Shown: positions 1 to 13,326 of the stretch, in pieces
Layout: every line of letters begins with the position of its first letter
Numbering within the stretch: position 1 is the first letter of the stretch
Source of the DNA: Phoronis australis
Taxonomy: Eukaryota; Phoronida; Phoronidae
Assembly: GCA_002633005.1 (NCBI GenBank)
Contig: NMRA01000391.1
Coordinates: 62,001-126,000, forward strand
Direction of reading: 5' to 3'
Length of the DNA: 64,000 nucleotides
The notes under the pieces: generated by a model
The model's database searches: none
What the model was told of the DNA's origin: nothing
Seen by the model: only the letters and a program-made list of their open reading frames with translations
Made by a program: the position numbers and the translations under genes

Positions 1-2991
1 GAAGACTTTGTTACACTCTTATTCAGATGCAGTGTAGTAGTCTGCTGTATGAAGAGTGTTTTTCGCAGTTGCGTCAAGAATGGTCTATCCTTGTTTTCTT
101 TCGATTGTTGAGGCAATGGTATATAAATAAAGTCGTCCTAGAAACTACTTGATTTCGATTTCCACAGACAGATGAGTACGTCAGGGGAGTGCTTTCAGTA
201 GACGAAAAACATTGAACGAGAGATGACACAAGTAGGCCTATCGTCATCCGCTCCAAGAGAAGCAACTCGCGAATCTTTCGTTTGTCTACAAAATGCGAAC
301 CGGTCGGTAAACCATCCTCTACAGTCATGGCCTCTGCGCTGCTAGAAGAGATTTCTTGTTGCTGAAGTTAGACTTTTAACTTTCTGATTTTTGCTTAGTG
401 AGCGTACTTTTTTTCCTTTAAAACCATACAGGCAATATAGATTCCTAAGTTGAGATAGTAATAGGCATTACCATCCTGGTAGGCGGCCTTCATGTAGTGA
501 TACTGTTAGCATCCTTGAGTTGGACGACAAAGATCTATTGATTTGGCTTGAATTCTAAATGAAACTCTTTGTTACAATGATCTACGGCACGCATGATGGT
601 GAGATTTCTGTTCATTGCGTGGTCATGGTGCTAGCTTCACTTTCCATTGTGGATGGCGTAACTGTATGGTAGGAGCTCATGATGACGTTAGATATGGGAT
701 GTTATTCTGGAGACAACAGGCAAGCTCACATTCCAAGACAATGTTGCACGTTATTGCAGTATCCTACGTCAGCTTCTGGTTTTGGCACAAAATCATGTAT
801 ATTAACGCGAACCTAGTCCACGGGCTACCGCCTGTTCCTAGTGGGCACAAACTTATCTGTTTCTGTTTTCCTCAATTGATTGTCTTGTACAAAGGAAGAG
901 CACATCAGATCTGTTTAACCAATGATCAGCTGTTGTCCTCTTTTACCGGTTATTCTCGTTCTCCTTTGTTACAAGTCTTCACACTAGCAGAAGAAAACCC
1001 ATGCCATTGTTTTGGAAATCAGGTATATTCGTATCTCTGCGTTGATGTCGGGAAGGCGAAGAATTACACATTTCGCATCTACGAGTATTTGTCCAGTTAT
1101 CAAATTTCATGTCGGAGTTGCAGCCCACAGCACAGCAGTAATACCCCGTTAGCATTGGAAGGACGAAAAGAGTACAATCAGCCGAGAAACACTTGTAAAG
1201 TATCAGACTACAACAAATTGCAACATGCCAATTCCAATGGCATGAAAACGAGGTAGCAAATGTGCCTGACGGAAGTTTACGGCACTGTGGATAAATACGG
1301 CGAGACTCTAGTAGATCTGCGTAATCCGGGAATGACCCTACTGGCAACACTTTGTGCAATTGAAAGCTCGACAGTATGGCTCATTTTACCCTGTCAAACA
1401 TGATAATTGAACATCATTTTTTTTCAGCGAGTGAGTACATGTAGATAATGGCACAGAATCTATATACTACTTTATGATCTTGCCAGACGAAATGTTCTTT
1501 CAAATATTGTTATTTCACTTTCAAACAAACGGGATATCGGCCGTAGAAATGAGGAATTGGGGTCTTGTTTTAGAAAAATAAGATTTTAGGCTCTCTTAGA
1601 CGTGGTTTGAATGTGCACTGAGTACTGTAAAGGTTACTTACATTTGAAAGAATATTTGCCAAAATTGCAATGCGTTTTTCAAGAGCTCACTGTATTGCTG
1701 ACAATGGTCAAAATTTTATCGCGCATTTTTATGACAGCTTTATGGTATAACGTATTTGAATAATCGAGCAAATTTTTCTTCCTGTTCGTTTTGTAAAAAA
1801 AATGCCCAGGTAAATTTTCACTTCTCCGTCTTATTGTGTTCTAAGTTGAAGAAACTTCAACCGCGTGTTTGTTGAACTCGGATTTTGTCACTCAAGTGCA
1901 CTTAACTGACGTAAATGCTAACGGCAACGCCAAAACATATTCTCCATACATAAATTGGATTTTTCATTCAGTGTGCTGTGCAGTTCGTGTTTGTGACATA
2001 GAAAGGCTTGGAAATGTAATATTAGATTTCTACTTCCAGAGAACAGTTCGCGATATTCAGACAGACGTTTTCGTTGCTACCAAAAAGAATTGGCCGATCG
2101 ATCAACCGAATCGGATAAGCTACTGGCAGTATCACTTCGCAACGGTAAAGTTTTTAAATCATACTGCACGCTGCTTAAGCGAGTCAAAGCTGAAAAAAGA
2201 ATAATTCAGTTTGTTAAGACAAAAATAACACCCATGAGCTTTATTACGACGACTGAGTTTATTATCGTATTATTTGAACAGCGTTAAATAGACCTTTTAT
2301 TTATTTTTTTTACTTGTTAGTTTTGCCACCTCACTCACTTGTTAATAAGTACCAGGATTGATTTTCATAAACATGGTGTTTTCTAATTTAATTTTTCCAT
2401 TTGTAGAATAATTACCTATAGGCCTGACAATCTCAAACAAATTAATACGATAACTTTCTTTGTCCCTTGCCAACTCACGGACTGTCCTATCAGTGTATAA
2501 ATCACGATCTAATCTCACAGCTGACATTTCAGTTTTGGCATTTATAACATCAACAAGTAGCCTGTTTTATAAAAAGTGTACTTACGACTTTAAAATTCAG
2601 ATTTTTGGTCGTAGGCTACCACTTCCCACTTGCTAAGTAAAAGTTTCGTCAAGAAATTATTGGTCCACCAATGCTTAGAAGTTCAAAATTTTCTAATTAA
2701 TTAACAATGATGGGTATGTTCTCCCATAGTTTATTCCTTGGCTAAAATGAGTTTAAATTATTTCTCAGAAATAGTTATTTGAAGCGTAGGATATAGGTAA
2801 GTTAACTTAAAAGTCGCTTAAAATGAAACAAACCTCAGTGATTTGAGTACTGTTATTGAAACTAAAAAGCACGAATGTATTTAAACAGTAAGGGATTTCT
2901 GGAAAAACACTCATTGACAAGATTTTTTATGAATGCAGCAATTGCACTGCCAAACTATTCTGCAACAGTTTTTTTTTTTGTTTCTATAAAG
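1..2991. other. Unassigned 5' flank, possibly intronic to the membrane-protein gene
   Basis: No exon could be placed with confidence. The stretch is AT-rich and its open frames have no recognisable protein features. One segment, about 2039-2151 on the plus strand, has a good acceptor (after TTCCAG) and a good donor (before GTAAAG) with an open frame between them, so it may be an upstream exon of the gene that resumes at 2992. However, it leaves in phase 1 while the exon at 2992 needs phase 0, so at least one further unseen exon would be required. Confidence 0.4.
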
Positions 2992-5900
2992 GAACCTTGG
3001 TATGACAGTGTTGGAAACGCGTATGACTTCGGATTCCCAGTTCGAGTTGAAATCAGGTCCCCTAATGAGGACGTGAGTACACGGAGTTCACAGAAAGTTC
3101 TCCGATTAACGTGCATTACTCTGCTATGTAGCTTTCTGCATAGCTCACTGTGACCGTTGGACGATTTATAGACTACTGAGTATTGCCAAAGCCGTTATTA
3201 AATTCTTTGTCATTTCCATGGTGTTCACTAAACATGTAGTTACGGCGTGGAGCTTCAGACAACAGAGAAGTTTCGTCCTTTTATTAACATGAATAAAAAG
3301 TAAATAAAATAGCCACCACCTGGTGAAATGTCTTTATTGTGGACGATTCAGACTTTCATTTGTCATGTCATATATGGAACACGTGCATGTGCAACCATTC
3401 CCCTGCATGGCTTCGGCTTCAGTCACATACATGATCTCACTGATTGTACAGTCACTGGTTGCGTTTGTGTCTTATCAGCCATTGGAGGTGTATTCCAGAA
3501 AATCTTGAATATATTGTTGTACTTTTGTTTTGTTTTGCTGTCTGAAATCGTAAAACGTCTGTATGAAATTTTGGTATTAGTGCCCATGTTAATTTCATTT
3601 ACCTGCAGGATCCAGACGACACGATGCATATGGTGTTTAACTTCTTTGAATATTCTGAGGAGCAACCACCTATCGAAGTGTTCGACATCTCTTCATGTTT
3701 TGTGAACAATTCCCGGCGCGTGTGGTTTGTGTTGCCAGGTACAGTGTGAAAAGCAGTTTTATGACAATTTCGAGATCAGTTCATTCAATGGTTAAAAGTA
3801 ATGTCCCTACAGTAAAATTTATTATGAACTATTTAATGTATCTATATACTTATCCAGAGTCATGCCTTGTGTGCTTGGTGGTTTGTACACGGATGAGACG
3901 CACAACAGGCTCCGAACATTTGTGGGACAGCCCGTCTGTGTTCCACGAGTTCTGTAGCTTTTTTGCATTAGAATCTTTTTTCAGTCCACTTTCACTGTTT
4001 ACCCTATTATTAGTAGCATTATTCCCTAAGCCACATGTCGCACCCGCCCCGAGAACTTCTGCGTCCACAATTTATGCGTAGCCGTGGTTTCACGATAAAA
4101 CTTGCCCGCGTACGCGCTGCACCGAAGTAGCTACATGTGATCAGGTGACCTGTCACATGACTATTTATACCCCCAAAACTAGCTGCGAAACACGAGCAAA
4201 TAAACGCACACCCTTCGTACACGGTGCGACTTTGGATGCGCTAGCCAAGTAACACGATGCAAATCTGTTGTAGAGACAGGTTATTGCTGCAGAAATACGC
4301 ATTCAATGCCCCCACCAATTTAGCACCTGCACACAATGCGACAACTGCTACACTACCGCGCCGCCGTGTTTGATCGATGCTGTATCGTGTGCGGCTGCGA
4401 TAAGAGACCCGATAGTCGCAAGAGTTCTATATTCAGTATTTATTTACTTGTGTTCAGAAGACTGGTTGGGATAAAGTATTTGATGGAACCATTTGGTGCT
4501 TAACTTGCATGAAGGGCCGTGATTTACATGACGCATGCATGAAAGTGCGTGCAAAAAGTAATGAAATACGCTGGCATTGCATCTTGACACTGAATTCACC
4601 GCCAATCGAGGATGTGAATTTCTGGTGTCGCTTCCTACAGGGCAGGCGTCATGATAATAGGAATCTCGTTGTTGTGGTGAAAAAATGACTTCCGACGATT
4701 AATAGAAATGGAAATGGAGTCTGACGCAAGACAAGCTCGTAATGATGAATAATAAATACATTTCTAAAATGTGAAAAAATGCGTTTAAGATGTTCTTTTT
4801 TTATTACAGACATTGCATTTGCCTCGTTCTTGAGTTCACCTGTGCAATTTAAACAACAAGTACGAGCAGCCATTATTGAAAACTCTGGTCTGTCTAGTTT
4901 ACGAGTGGCTCAAATAGAGGTTCGTATAAGTACATAGGTTATACTCTGTTAGCTTAACGATTATATCAGTGGCTACATCAATATTAGACAGCATGTGCGC
5001 ACCCAGGGGGGGGGGCTAGGTGGCTCGTTCGAGCCCCCTCCCGCCTCAGAGAACAAAAAGTAGTAAAAACGAGACAAAAGTCCACCAAAAAGGCAGGAAC
5101 CACCAAAATTCGGCGAATGCACATATCATTGTTCTGAACGTACGCCCTGAATCTTAGTAAAATGTCCACATTCTCAAAAATTTGAGCCCCCAGTTTTTAA
5201 GCTGGGTTCGCCCATGGGCAGCTCCTAGTCGGTGCTGTCGTCTCTCGGTGTAGCTTCATGGGACGGATGACCCCCCCATCCCACAACCACCTGTACGTTT
5301 CCGTTTGACCACTATCTGTAATGGCGTCGTCTTAAATTTCCTTGTCGGAAAAAGTTGGTCTAGTTGGAGGGATGTAAAGATTACAGCTGTCTCTAAAGCT
5401 AGGTGTCTGTTTACACTCGAAAAATCCATATAGGAACGTAACTTAATAATTTAACGAATTAAGTGTCATTTGTGAAAAGTCTTTCTTGGTACAGGCTTGA
5501 TCAGGGTGTGCCTTAGTCTACATTGATGTGCGTCATGCTTGGTCGTATTTAGGACTTAGCGCCTGCAGTCAATATTTTAACTGAAATGATTCTATGAAAG
5601 GTTATTTTGCTCAAGTGTTTAATACACCCAGATTAGGAGCCAGTACATTTCTGGGCGCAGACTGAAAGTTAGTGAGATTATACGCCTCGCATTTGAAGAT
5701 GAAACGTTCTAGTTTCACGCATAACATGTACATGTACACGTGCATTCTATGTGGCTAATTGTTGCACTGGGGATAGTGTCAGCTTCAAAACGATTCGAAA
5801 TCGGCCAAAACTTGTATCGACTGGTCGCAAGCCAGTGTTTAGACTCGATGTATGTTTCGACATTTCAATGAAATAGGATTCTGTTCTACAAATGTGAGGC

Positions 5901-7901
5901 AAGTGCTAGTACGTTAGTCAGAAGTTATACTATGAACGATATGGTATCAAGTGACGAATCCCGTTGCAGTCATGTGTTTAACTGATAAACCAGCACATGT
6001 GTCGTTCTACAGGCCAACATGTATGAAGTAGGCCTAGGCTTAAGTCATATTTCCGGTTAAAATCCATAAAATGTGTCGTTACTGCCTTCATTTTGGCTTA
6101 GGTTTTCAAGACAACAGCAGGCGTCTGTGTTGAAGCTGCCCTGCTGGACAAAGCGCCCATCATAGGAAGTGTTGCCAAACCAGTCACTGAAGTCCTTCTT
6201 AGTGTCGCCTTTGACTCAATTGTGGACGCTGTGAAAACCAGTTCTTTAGTCGTCAACATTCCAACTACACCGGTAGGAACATAACATTTATTTTCGCCTG
6301 AGTCATAATGTCATTTCTAAATAACTTTTGATACCTTAGTATGCTGTTGTATAGCGACAACCAATTCTTACTGACAAGCGTTTTGATACCTTAGTATGCC
6401 GATGTATAGCGAACAAACAATTCTTGCTGACAAGTGTTTTGGGCGTTATGAACTCCACTTCTATCCGGAACTTCTCGGGTATTTTTGAGTTGACGGAAAT
6501 AGTGTGTTTGGGATGTTCCATTTAAACATAAAGTTACACTGCGCCACAATGTGCAATATTATCCCAATCGGAGACTCGTTCGACTTTCAAATTTACAGTC
6601 TCTTACTAAGACTTTATTTGCATTCATTATTTAAAGCTGCATTTCGCGATGTTTACCTGGCTAAAAACGGAAATCGAATTAAGCCTTTTACTGCATGTTA
6701 TATCATTTTGGTTATCAACAAAAACATGGAAACGTCAGGGACATCATTTGTTTTACTCCTGAAGAGCATATTGGGATTACCTTGCGACAGGGTTGACTTC
6801 TTGAAGTTACTAGCTTTTACAAGAACTTTAAAGCAACAAAGTCGTAGTGTCGTGGTTTTATTACAAAACACCAATTTTCGCCGTTGTTTGTCAGAAGCCA
6901 AAGTCAATGACTTTACCACTTGAAATACTCTGATTGTGGATTGGGTTTGCTCCGCCAGCAGAGCATTTGACTGCGACCACGAGCCGTTGCAGGCTTGATT
7001 CTAATCCGTGCGGACGCTGATTTCGGAAAATAACTTTTCTTGTCGATAGTGTCCCTCTTTGGGTTTTTTAAAGACGCTGGTGCAGAGGAATACATCAAGA
7101 ACGGTGGCTAAGAGTATTTTTAATGTGACTGGTAATTCTGTGTTGATTCGTTTGATTTTTCGACGTCATTTTAAACCGTAAACTGAGACCGGCTTGGGTT
7201 TAGTTATCTTTTCCACAAAATGTTTTTGCTCTTTGCATTCGCTTTGACCAACGTTTTTAATATTTCTAGCCTGTCTCATTCACTGTTCTCTCTGGTGATG
7301 CACGAAAGCCAATGTGTGGTAAACCTCCGCCAGGAGGGGTGTTCAATAATGGATATTCCGCAGGTGAGATTTTGTCATAGGGTCAGAACAGGGGTCGTGT
7401 ACCAAAGAGAATGTTTCAAACCTACATTCTTAACATCCTCATGCCGTATATTAAGCAATTTTAGTTGTTCTGAAGACGAACTTTTGTACCACGTTGTTCA
7501 ACCGCCATTTTAGCCATCTTGGAAATTTGACTGCGTGTATGCCAGAAATACGACTGTTGGGTTAATTTTTCGTTAAAAGACGAATGCATTGCCCTGATGT
7601 CCGGAGATATTAAGGGTTGTTCAAAACAGCCAATGAGACAGGTGACATCACGGCAGTACAGTATCCCAAGGACTCCGTTGAGGCGCCCTTTGTTCGCCGT
7701 TCAGTAGGCCTAAGTTAGTGACTTCACCAATGAACTTGTTTTTCAGGTGCCATGGCAGCTGTCGGGGTGTCGATGGTAGTAGCCGGTCTTATCTTGGGAG
7801 TGTTGGGTGTTCTTTTATTTAATCGTCTTCGTACGCCGACGTCTGACTCTTTTCTGCCTAAGAGATTTGATAATTCAGGAGGGGACTCCTCCATCTCTTA
7901 A
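2992..7901 (+). CDS. C-terminal part of a type I membrane protein (six exons, 5' end missing)
   Basis: Six exons join in one frame: 2992-3072, 3609-3738, 4810-4919, 6102-6272, 7270-7363 and 7747-7901 (stop TAA 7899-7901). All internal borders are AG/GT and the phases agree at every junction, giving 246 residues. The first four exons encode an extracellular region with a run resembling a SEA-like or juxtamembrane fold: hydrophobic strands, then a stretch on a phenylalanine-serine-phenylalanine-leucine theme. The last exon encodes one hydrophobic helix of about 23 residues rich in Gly, Val and Leu. It is followed by Asn-Arg-Leu-Arg and a tail of about 26 residues rich in Ser and Asp, the topology of a type I protein. 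I do not recognise the family. A fibrocystin-like (PKHD1L1) C-terminus is possible but is only a guess from topology and vague similarity. The 5' portion is not identified. The exon structure is well supported; the identity is not. Confidence 0.72.
4992..5216 (-). mobile_element. MITE-like inverted-repeat element, copy 1 (inverted)
   Basis: It lies in an intron of the membrane-protein gene. It begins CATGTGCGCACCCAG and ends with the diverged inverted counterpart ...CCCATG. Inside are the GTTCGAGCCCC block and a segment complementary to the interior of the copies at 8802 and 10064, so this copy is in opposite orientation. It has no coding capacity. It is the most diverged of the three copies, especially at its right end. 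Confidence 0.7.
6326..6440. repeat. Two-copy tandem repeat, 55 bp unit
   Basis: The unit starting TTTTGATACCTTAGTATGC occurs at 6326 and again at 6381, with a few substitutions. It is intronic, just downstream of the exon ending at 6272. Confidence 0.8.
6631..6700 (+). repeat. Interspersed repeat family R1, short copy
   Basis: The segment TTAAAGCTGCATTTCGC followed by GGCTAAAA and GAAATCGA reappears at 49007, with diverged copies at 51561 and in the foldback at 46025-46200. It is a short non-coding interspersed repeat and the name R1 is mine. Confidence 0.55.
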
Positions 7902-8234
7902 AGAGCTTTAGAGACTCCACTCAGAGATTGCCATTCGGTGTGTACGTTGTTCAAATAGCAGAAACGATGTTTGTGATTTTTCGCAATGTAAATATATTTT
8001 CTAAGTCGTAATCTTTGAATTTGGAATATTTTAAATTTACGACATACAGAATGATGGGTTTCAATAATCCCTCCGTGGTAAATATGAATGATCATATTTA
8101 CCACGAATGTAATTTAACCACTCAGACGATTACTTTAAATTTGTTATCATATAATAACCTGATGTTTCAGCGCTTCCCCACTTAAAAACGCTCCACCGGG
8201 CTATGAGATATATGCTGAAATCCACTCGGTCAAA

Positions 8235-8240
8235 AATAAA
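8235..8240 (+). terminator. Candidate polyadenylation signal AATAAA
   Basis: This is a canonical AATAAA 334 bases after the stop of the membrane-protein gene, in AT-rich DNA. It is the first canonical hexamer I noticed downstream. Its use is inferred. Confidence 0.45.
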
Positions 8241-8801
8241 CTTTGATTTAGGCCACTTGCCCTGATAAAACAAGTACAATATAAATTAGTCTTTACTCAG
8301 TTTAAAAGTGATCACAGACAGTTGGTTAGATTATTATACTTAAAATCAAACTGATGATTTTCTGCGCCGAGATAATCAAAAGCTGTCAGCCAGTCTTTGC
8401 CCACAGGGATCCCTGAAATCAATTCTGTTCTGAGCAAGAAACAAGTTGAAATGAATGAGTTTTAAGAGGGTGACGTGGCAAAGAAGGGTTTAAAGCAGCT
8501 TTTAATTGTGTTAAGAAATTTCTATACAATCGATTGTAGATTGCTTAGTCGTTGTTCTTTTGACTTCTAAGTAAGCCTTTCAAGTGTACTACTACATCAC
8601 GTGAAATGATTAGTAACGACTAGTTTGCGACGAAAACATCGCCAACTTCGTTGAGACCAAATTCATTCCAGAACACAATCAGATTTAGGATCAAAACACC
8701 TTAGCAGGATCGATAACCAGAGTCATCAAACGCCAAATCTGTAAAAGTTACATACATGAATAAGGGCTCAGTTTATTACCAGGTCTAACCTTGCGAGAAA
8801 G

Positions 8802-9060
8802 CATGCGCGCACCCAGCCTGAAATATAGGGGGGCTCGAATTTTTGAGAATGTGTACCTTTTACTAAAAAACAAAAGTAGGGGCGGTACTAAAAAACGGGG
8901 TCAACGCTCAGAGGTGCATTCGCGCCGCCGGAATTCCTGCCTTTTTAGTGGAATTTTGTCTCGTTTTCTCGAAATTTTTGTTTCTCTGAGACGGACCTTT
9001 TTTGCCCTCTTCGCCAAGTGGGCGGGCTCGTTCGAGCCCCTCCCCCTGGGTGCGCGCATG
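8802..9060 (+). mobile_element. MITE-like inverted-repeat element, copy 2
   Basis: It starts CATGCGCGCACCCAG and ends CTGGGTGCGCGCATG, near-perfect terminal inverted repeats. Next inside each end is a second inverted pair, GGGGCTCGAA against GTTCGAGCCCC. The interior has T-rich stretches and GTCTCGTTTTCT, shared with the copy at 10064. At about 259 bp with no transposase it fits a non-autonomous DNA element. No clear target-site duplication is visible. Confidence 0.8.
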
Positions 9061-10063
9061 CTAAGGTGGTAGCTGAACCTTCACGTGGTTTATATTGGCA
9101 CTAATTAAGGTTTATTTAGATCGCAAACCACTACGAGTTGTGATCAAGATGGATCTTTCCTCCAAGTGCAACCGGCCGGTGTAGTTCCAGACTTGGATCA
9201 AGGCTAATATCTTCAATTATATAGCTAGTTGATCCAATCAAAAAGGATGTTTTAAATGAGTGTTCTGTCGCTCAAAACCATGTGCATCTTCTAAACGTCG
9301 AAGAGAGATCAGCCGCTTTCACTGTGGTGAACTCCACTTTAAACAGGGAAACTGCTGTCCTTAGGTCAATGAGTAGTACTATACTCCATGCTTAGGTTTT
9401 TAGAGAGATGGCGCAGTATTTTTTGTCTGTTTTATATCAACGAATAAAATCAGAAGTCATAAGTTGCGTCTTTGGATTTTGGTGCTTTGCGTTTTTCAAG
9501 TCGGAAATAGTTGACTTTTTCAGAAGAATAGCTGGTCAGATAAATGAAGACTGGGACTATGTAGAACGGAGAAAGAGACAAAGAGTCCCAGCGAAACATC
9601 GTCAAGATACTTTATCCATTGCTCATGGATTTGATAAAGAGAATGACTGGAGCCTGAACTGAAAACCCAAACTGTATTTTGTTTTTTGAAAATACTGATT
9701 TCAAGTGGCAATATAAATTGACGAGTGCTTTCTGTCAAAATTGGTTTAGGTCACTTGGCAATATTAAATTGGTCTCCAACTGTTCCTTCATCAAACAAGA
9801 AATGTTTGTAGAACTTTTGACACTTGCTATTTTACAAGCTTGTTCTGAGGAAATAACAAACAGTTAATTCTTCCTTACACCGATCAGAGATCACCTCTGA
9901 ACTTATCTTCAGCAAATGCCAAGTAGGCAACGGCAAAGTGGCTTGTATGAACACTTGATTGACACCCACTTTCAACACTACCAAAAAGTGCTTCCGGATT
10001 TATCTCTCCTGTCACGTGATGAATGCAGCGAAATTATTAACATCAATTTTATTTGGGCCTTAT

Positions 10064-10278
10064 CATGCGCGCATCCAGTCTTTAATATGGGGGGCTCGAA
10101 TTTCTCACGATCTGGACCTTTTGCTGACTAAAAGGCGGCAGGACTATGAACTGTGCGTCTGCGCTTTTTTGGTGGACTTTGTCTCGCTTTCTGGGACTTT
10201 TTGTTTCTCTGTGGCGGACCTTTTTGCCCACTTCGCCAAATGGGGGACTCGTTCGAGCCCCCCTTGGGTGCGTACATG
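10064..10278 (+). mobile_element. MITE-like inverted-repeat element, copy 3, with 5-bp target duplication
   Basis: The ends are CATGCGCGCATCCAG and TTGGGTGCGTACATG. The five bases CTTAT lie immediately outside both ends (10059-10063 and 10279-10283), as expected for a target-site duplication. The interior matches copy 2 in the same orientation, including the GGACCTTTTTGCCC and CTTCGCCAA blocks near the right end. It is non-coding. Confidence 0.82.
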
Positions 10279-10450
10279 CTTATGTCCACCTGATAATCAC
10301 ATTATGTGCGTGTTTTCTCTCATTGCATGCAATCTACCGGATTGCAAAATTGCAAAAACTGACGTGTCATTTTTTTCGTAAACCTTAATTTGATGTCCTA
10401 TAGGTAAAGACTAAGAGGCCAGTTAGGGCAGAATTGACAATTCTTGTATC

Positions 10451-10499
10451 AGAGCCACACCGTATGAGAGCTACACCGTATGAGAGCCACACCATAATC
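10451..10499. repeat. Three-copy short tandem repeat, about 17 bp unit
   Basis: AGAGCCACACCGTATG is repeated three times with small changes, the last copy ending in CATAATCAC. Intergenic. Confidence 0.75.
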
Positions 10500-11785
10500 A
10501 CAGTTTAAGCTGAATCTTGAAGATGACCCTTAGAGTGATTTTTTTATTTCTTTTGATTTTCTCGTAGAATGGCTCTTAAGATCCCTCCTGTTGGGACGGC
10601 TAAAAGACAATCGTTGCAATACACGTTATGTTTCTTTATTGTAGTTAACCGCATGTTGTCGATCAAACATGGAAACGATCAATTTTCAATGACGAATTTA
10701 ATTTTTAATTATAGTGTGCAGGGTCTACAATGGACGGAAAAGAATGTTGTCGCGACGGTTTCACTGACAACCGCTTCTGTTGCCTAATCACCAAACAAAA
10801 GTCCCGCCCAACACACAGACTTAACTCAGAATAACTTTAACTAGTGCAACATTCCACTTTGAATCGAATCGCCCACACATGTAACTAGCGCAAGGACGGA
10901 TGTCGCTCTGTGCATGACCATGAACAGGTGATAAGAATGCAGTGCCAAAATACTTGTACAGGGCCGTAGGAAGCGGGGGGGAGGGGAACGGCCCCCCCAA
11001 AAAACTTTTTTAGGCGTCTGTGTTAAACCGTGGACGCCGACATAGGCGAGGTGCCGGGGACTGCGAAAAACAGATACGAGAGAAAATTCAAGAGAACATT
11101 TAACAAATCAGCATCAGTGCATGGTTTACCTTTTGAGAACCCTGACCAGGACACTGTCGTTAGGGTATTCGCCTTTGCAGCACAAGTCGTCTAAACGCAC
11201 ACATATATTTCGAAAAATCAAGAAAATTTGTAAAGCGAAGCTAATTTATTGGATTTTAATTCAATAAGTCAATTTTTGCGAATGCAAAACTATATTTTTC
11301 CAGAGGCCCCTCTCGGGAAAGGGATAACGGAGACAACTTTCCCTTTATTTTTTCTCGTAACTGTATATCACTTGAGAAAAATTGATGACCTGACAGATAA
11401 CATCAATTGCTGCGCATTTCCTGATAATTGAAAATATAGATATTTTCATATTTAGGAGCCCCGTCCTTGAAGGAGGCCATTGATGACATTCAAGAGGCTA
11501 ACTTTTTGTGTTTTTATTGACAAATTCTTACGGGGCCCCTCACGGAGAGAGGGCCCAATGTTGAAATCGATTGCCTCTATTTTCCTGTTTTTTGTGAAAT
11601 GTGCTTTCATGTTGAAGGAGGTCACTCCCTGTACGTTTTGGGACCACACGACGGTGGAATGAACTGTCACTTTTTTCAAGCTTAATGATGTTTAGCCTTT
11701 CATTTTAAGCTGTCCCATTTCAGACGGTGCCCTCTCTCGGTGGAGCAGTTCGGGGTAAATGTCCCTCTGTCCCTCTATATACATG

Positions 11786-11928
11786 TATATCTGCGCGTAC
11801 AGGACAAGTGTACACAGCCACTATACTGATCTGCGCGTGCACATTTGTACACAGGCACTATATCTGCGCGTGCACGACAGGTGTGCACAGGCACTATGTC
11901 TGCGCGTGAACGACAGGTGTACACAATC
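11786..11928. repeat. Minisatellite, four units of 33-40 bp
   Basis: The core CTGCGCGTGCACGACAGG, followed by TGTACACAGGCACTAT, recurs with the CTGCGCG start at 11791, 11831, 11864 and 11900. Each unit contains the self-complementary GTGCAC or TGTACA. Intergenic and non-coding. Confidence 0.85.
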
Positions 11929-13100
11929 AATTATGGTCGATAAAATTTATTACAAATGATTCTTTAAAATAGATCAATTAGTGTATTTCTAAGAATGATA
12001 TGACATGTTATAAGATGTTGATAAGAACTAATATTAACGAATGGTGTAATATAAGATCTAAGTTGTTTCATCAGCCCTAGTAATTTATACGAATTCTTGT
12101 CACTGACCGAAAACAATCCTAAGAATAATGCTGTAAACGATGATCAGACTGATATATGTGAACGATGATCAGTCTCATTAGAATTCATATCAACCAAAAT
12201 GGAGGTGCAAGACTTACACAAGCATTACTTATTCTAAGTTTAGAGAATATGATTAAGACAGTGAAGAAGACGAACAGTACACAGTGTCTATTTTGTTACG
12301 TACACGTTCATTAAGATTGACGGTAAATATAAGGGGCAAAACTAAGCCTTTGAACTAGCAAGGAGCAATGTATAATGCATACAGCAGTATGCAACAGTCG
12401 GGGCACAGACTTATGTGTACATCATGAGGGACGTACATTTAGCTAAGGTGGAGGGAGATTTGCCTCGTGCGGAACCATCTCCGGGGGGAGGAGGGGGTAG
12501 GGAGAGGTGACTCATGAATTCGTGATGATCGAAACTAAACATTTTAGCATCAGAAATATTACATAAATTCATTCAAGTAAGTCAGGCAAACGCATTTTAA
12601 TTAATAATCCACTGGTGCCACCTGCCGCCCCAAAGTGTTGTACTAGATGGTTCCCGTACAATCCCGGCTTCTTGCAGCCATTCTATTACTGCTTATGAAT
12701 TTCTGTACTTTTATCACGTTTCGTCTCATATAGTTGCTAAACGTAAATTGAAACATTAGAACGTTCTAGAAACCATGTGTAGTTAGTTTTTGCAACAAAA
12801 GGGGGGTTAGATATATCAAACTCAAAAAGTTCGTGGCGTTAGCGCGTTGAATTTTGGAATTAAATGCTGAATGATGTCAATATGAACATTTGTCTTAAAA
12901 CGCTACGCTAAAACTAAAGATTGCCTTAAGGTATTTCAATAAACACAACATAAATTCATTGACTGGCCTTGGTGCATTACAAGCTTTAAATTGTAAGACA
13001 TATCAAATCCAAATAGAAAAAATATTTTATAAAGAGTTCGTCTCACCCACTTGTTAGACTAAGTACAGGCTCTAATGTATTTTATGGTTACAGTAATTGT

Positions 13101-13326
13101 CGTAGCTCGCTACACAATATAGTCAATCTAAATCCGTGTTCATGACCATAATATAGACTAGTGCACTAAATATATAGACACTATAAATCCATGGTCACGA
13201 CCATCAATATAGAATAGTGGTACATAGGGTAGACACTCTATATCCATGGTCATGACCATAAATACAGAATAGCGTGCTACACATATAGACATTCTAAATC
13301 CATGGCCATAACCATAATATAGAAAA
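13101..13326. repeat. Minisatellite, four units of about 55 bp
   Basis: Units contain AATCCATGGTCATGACCAT followed by AATATAGAATAG; the AATCC starts lie at 13131, 13186, 13241 and 13297. Each unit has the near-palindrome ATGGTCATGACCAT. Intergenic. Confidence 0.85.

Noticed and set aside
615-1256. Plus-strand open frame of 213 codons, among the longest single frames in the window
   Set aside because: Its composition looks random, it overlaps an opposing open frame, and it has no domain, splice or start context.
2039-2151. Open segment with good AG and GT borders upstream of the membrane-protein exons
   Set aside because: It leaves in phase 1 but the next supported exon enters in phase 0, and no linking exon was found, so it is only mentioned as a possibility.
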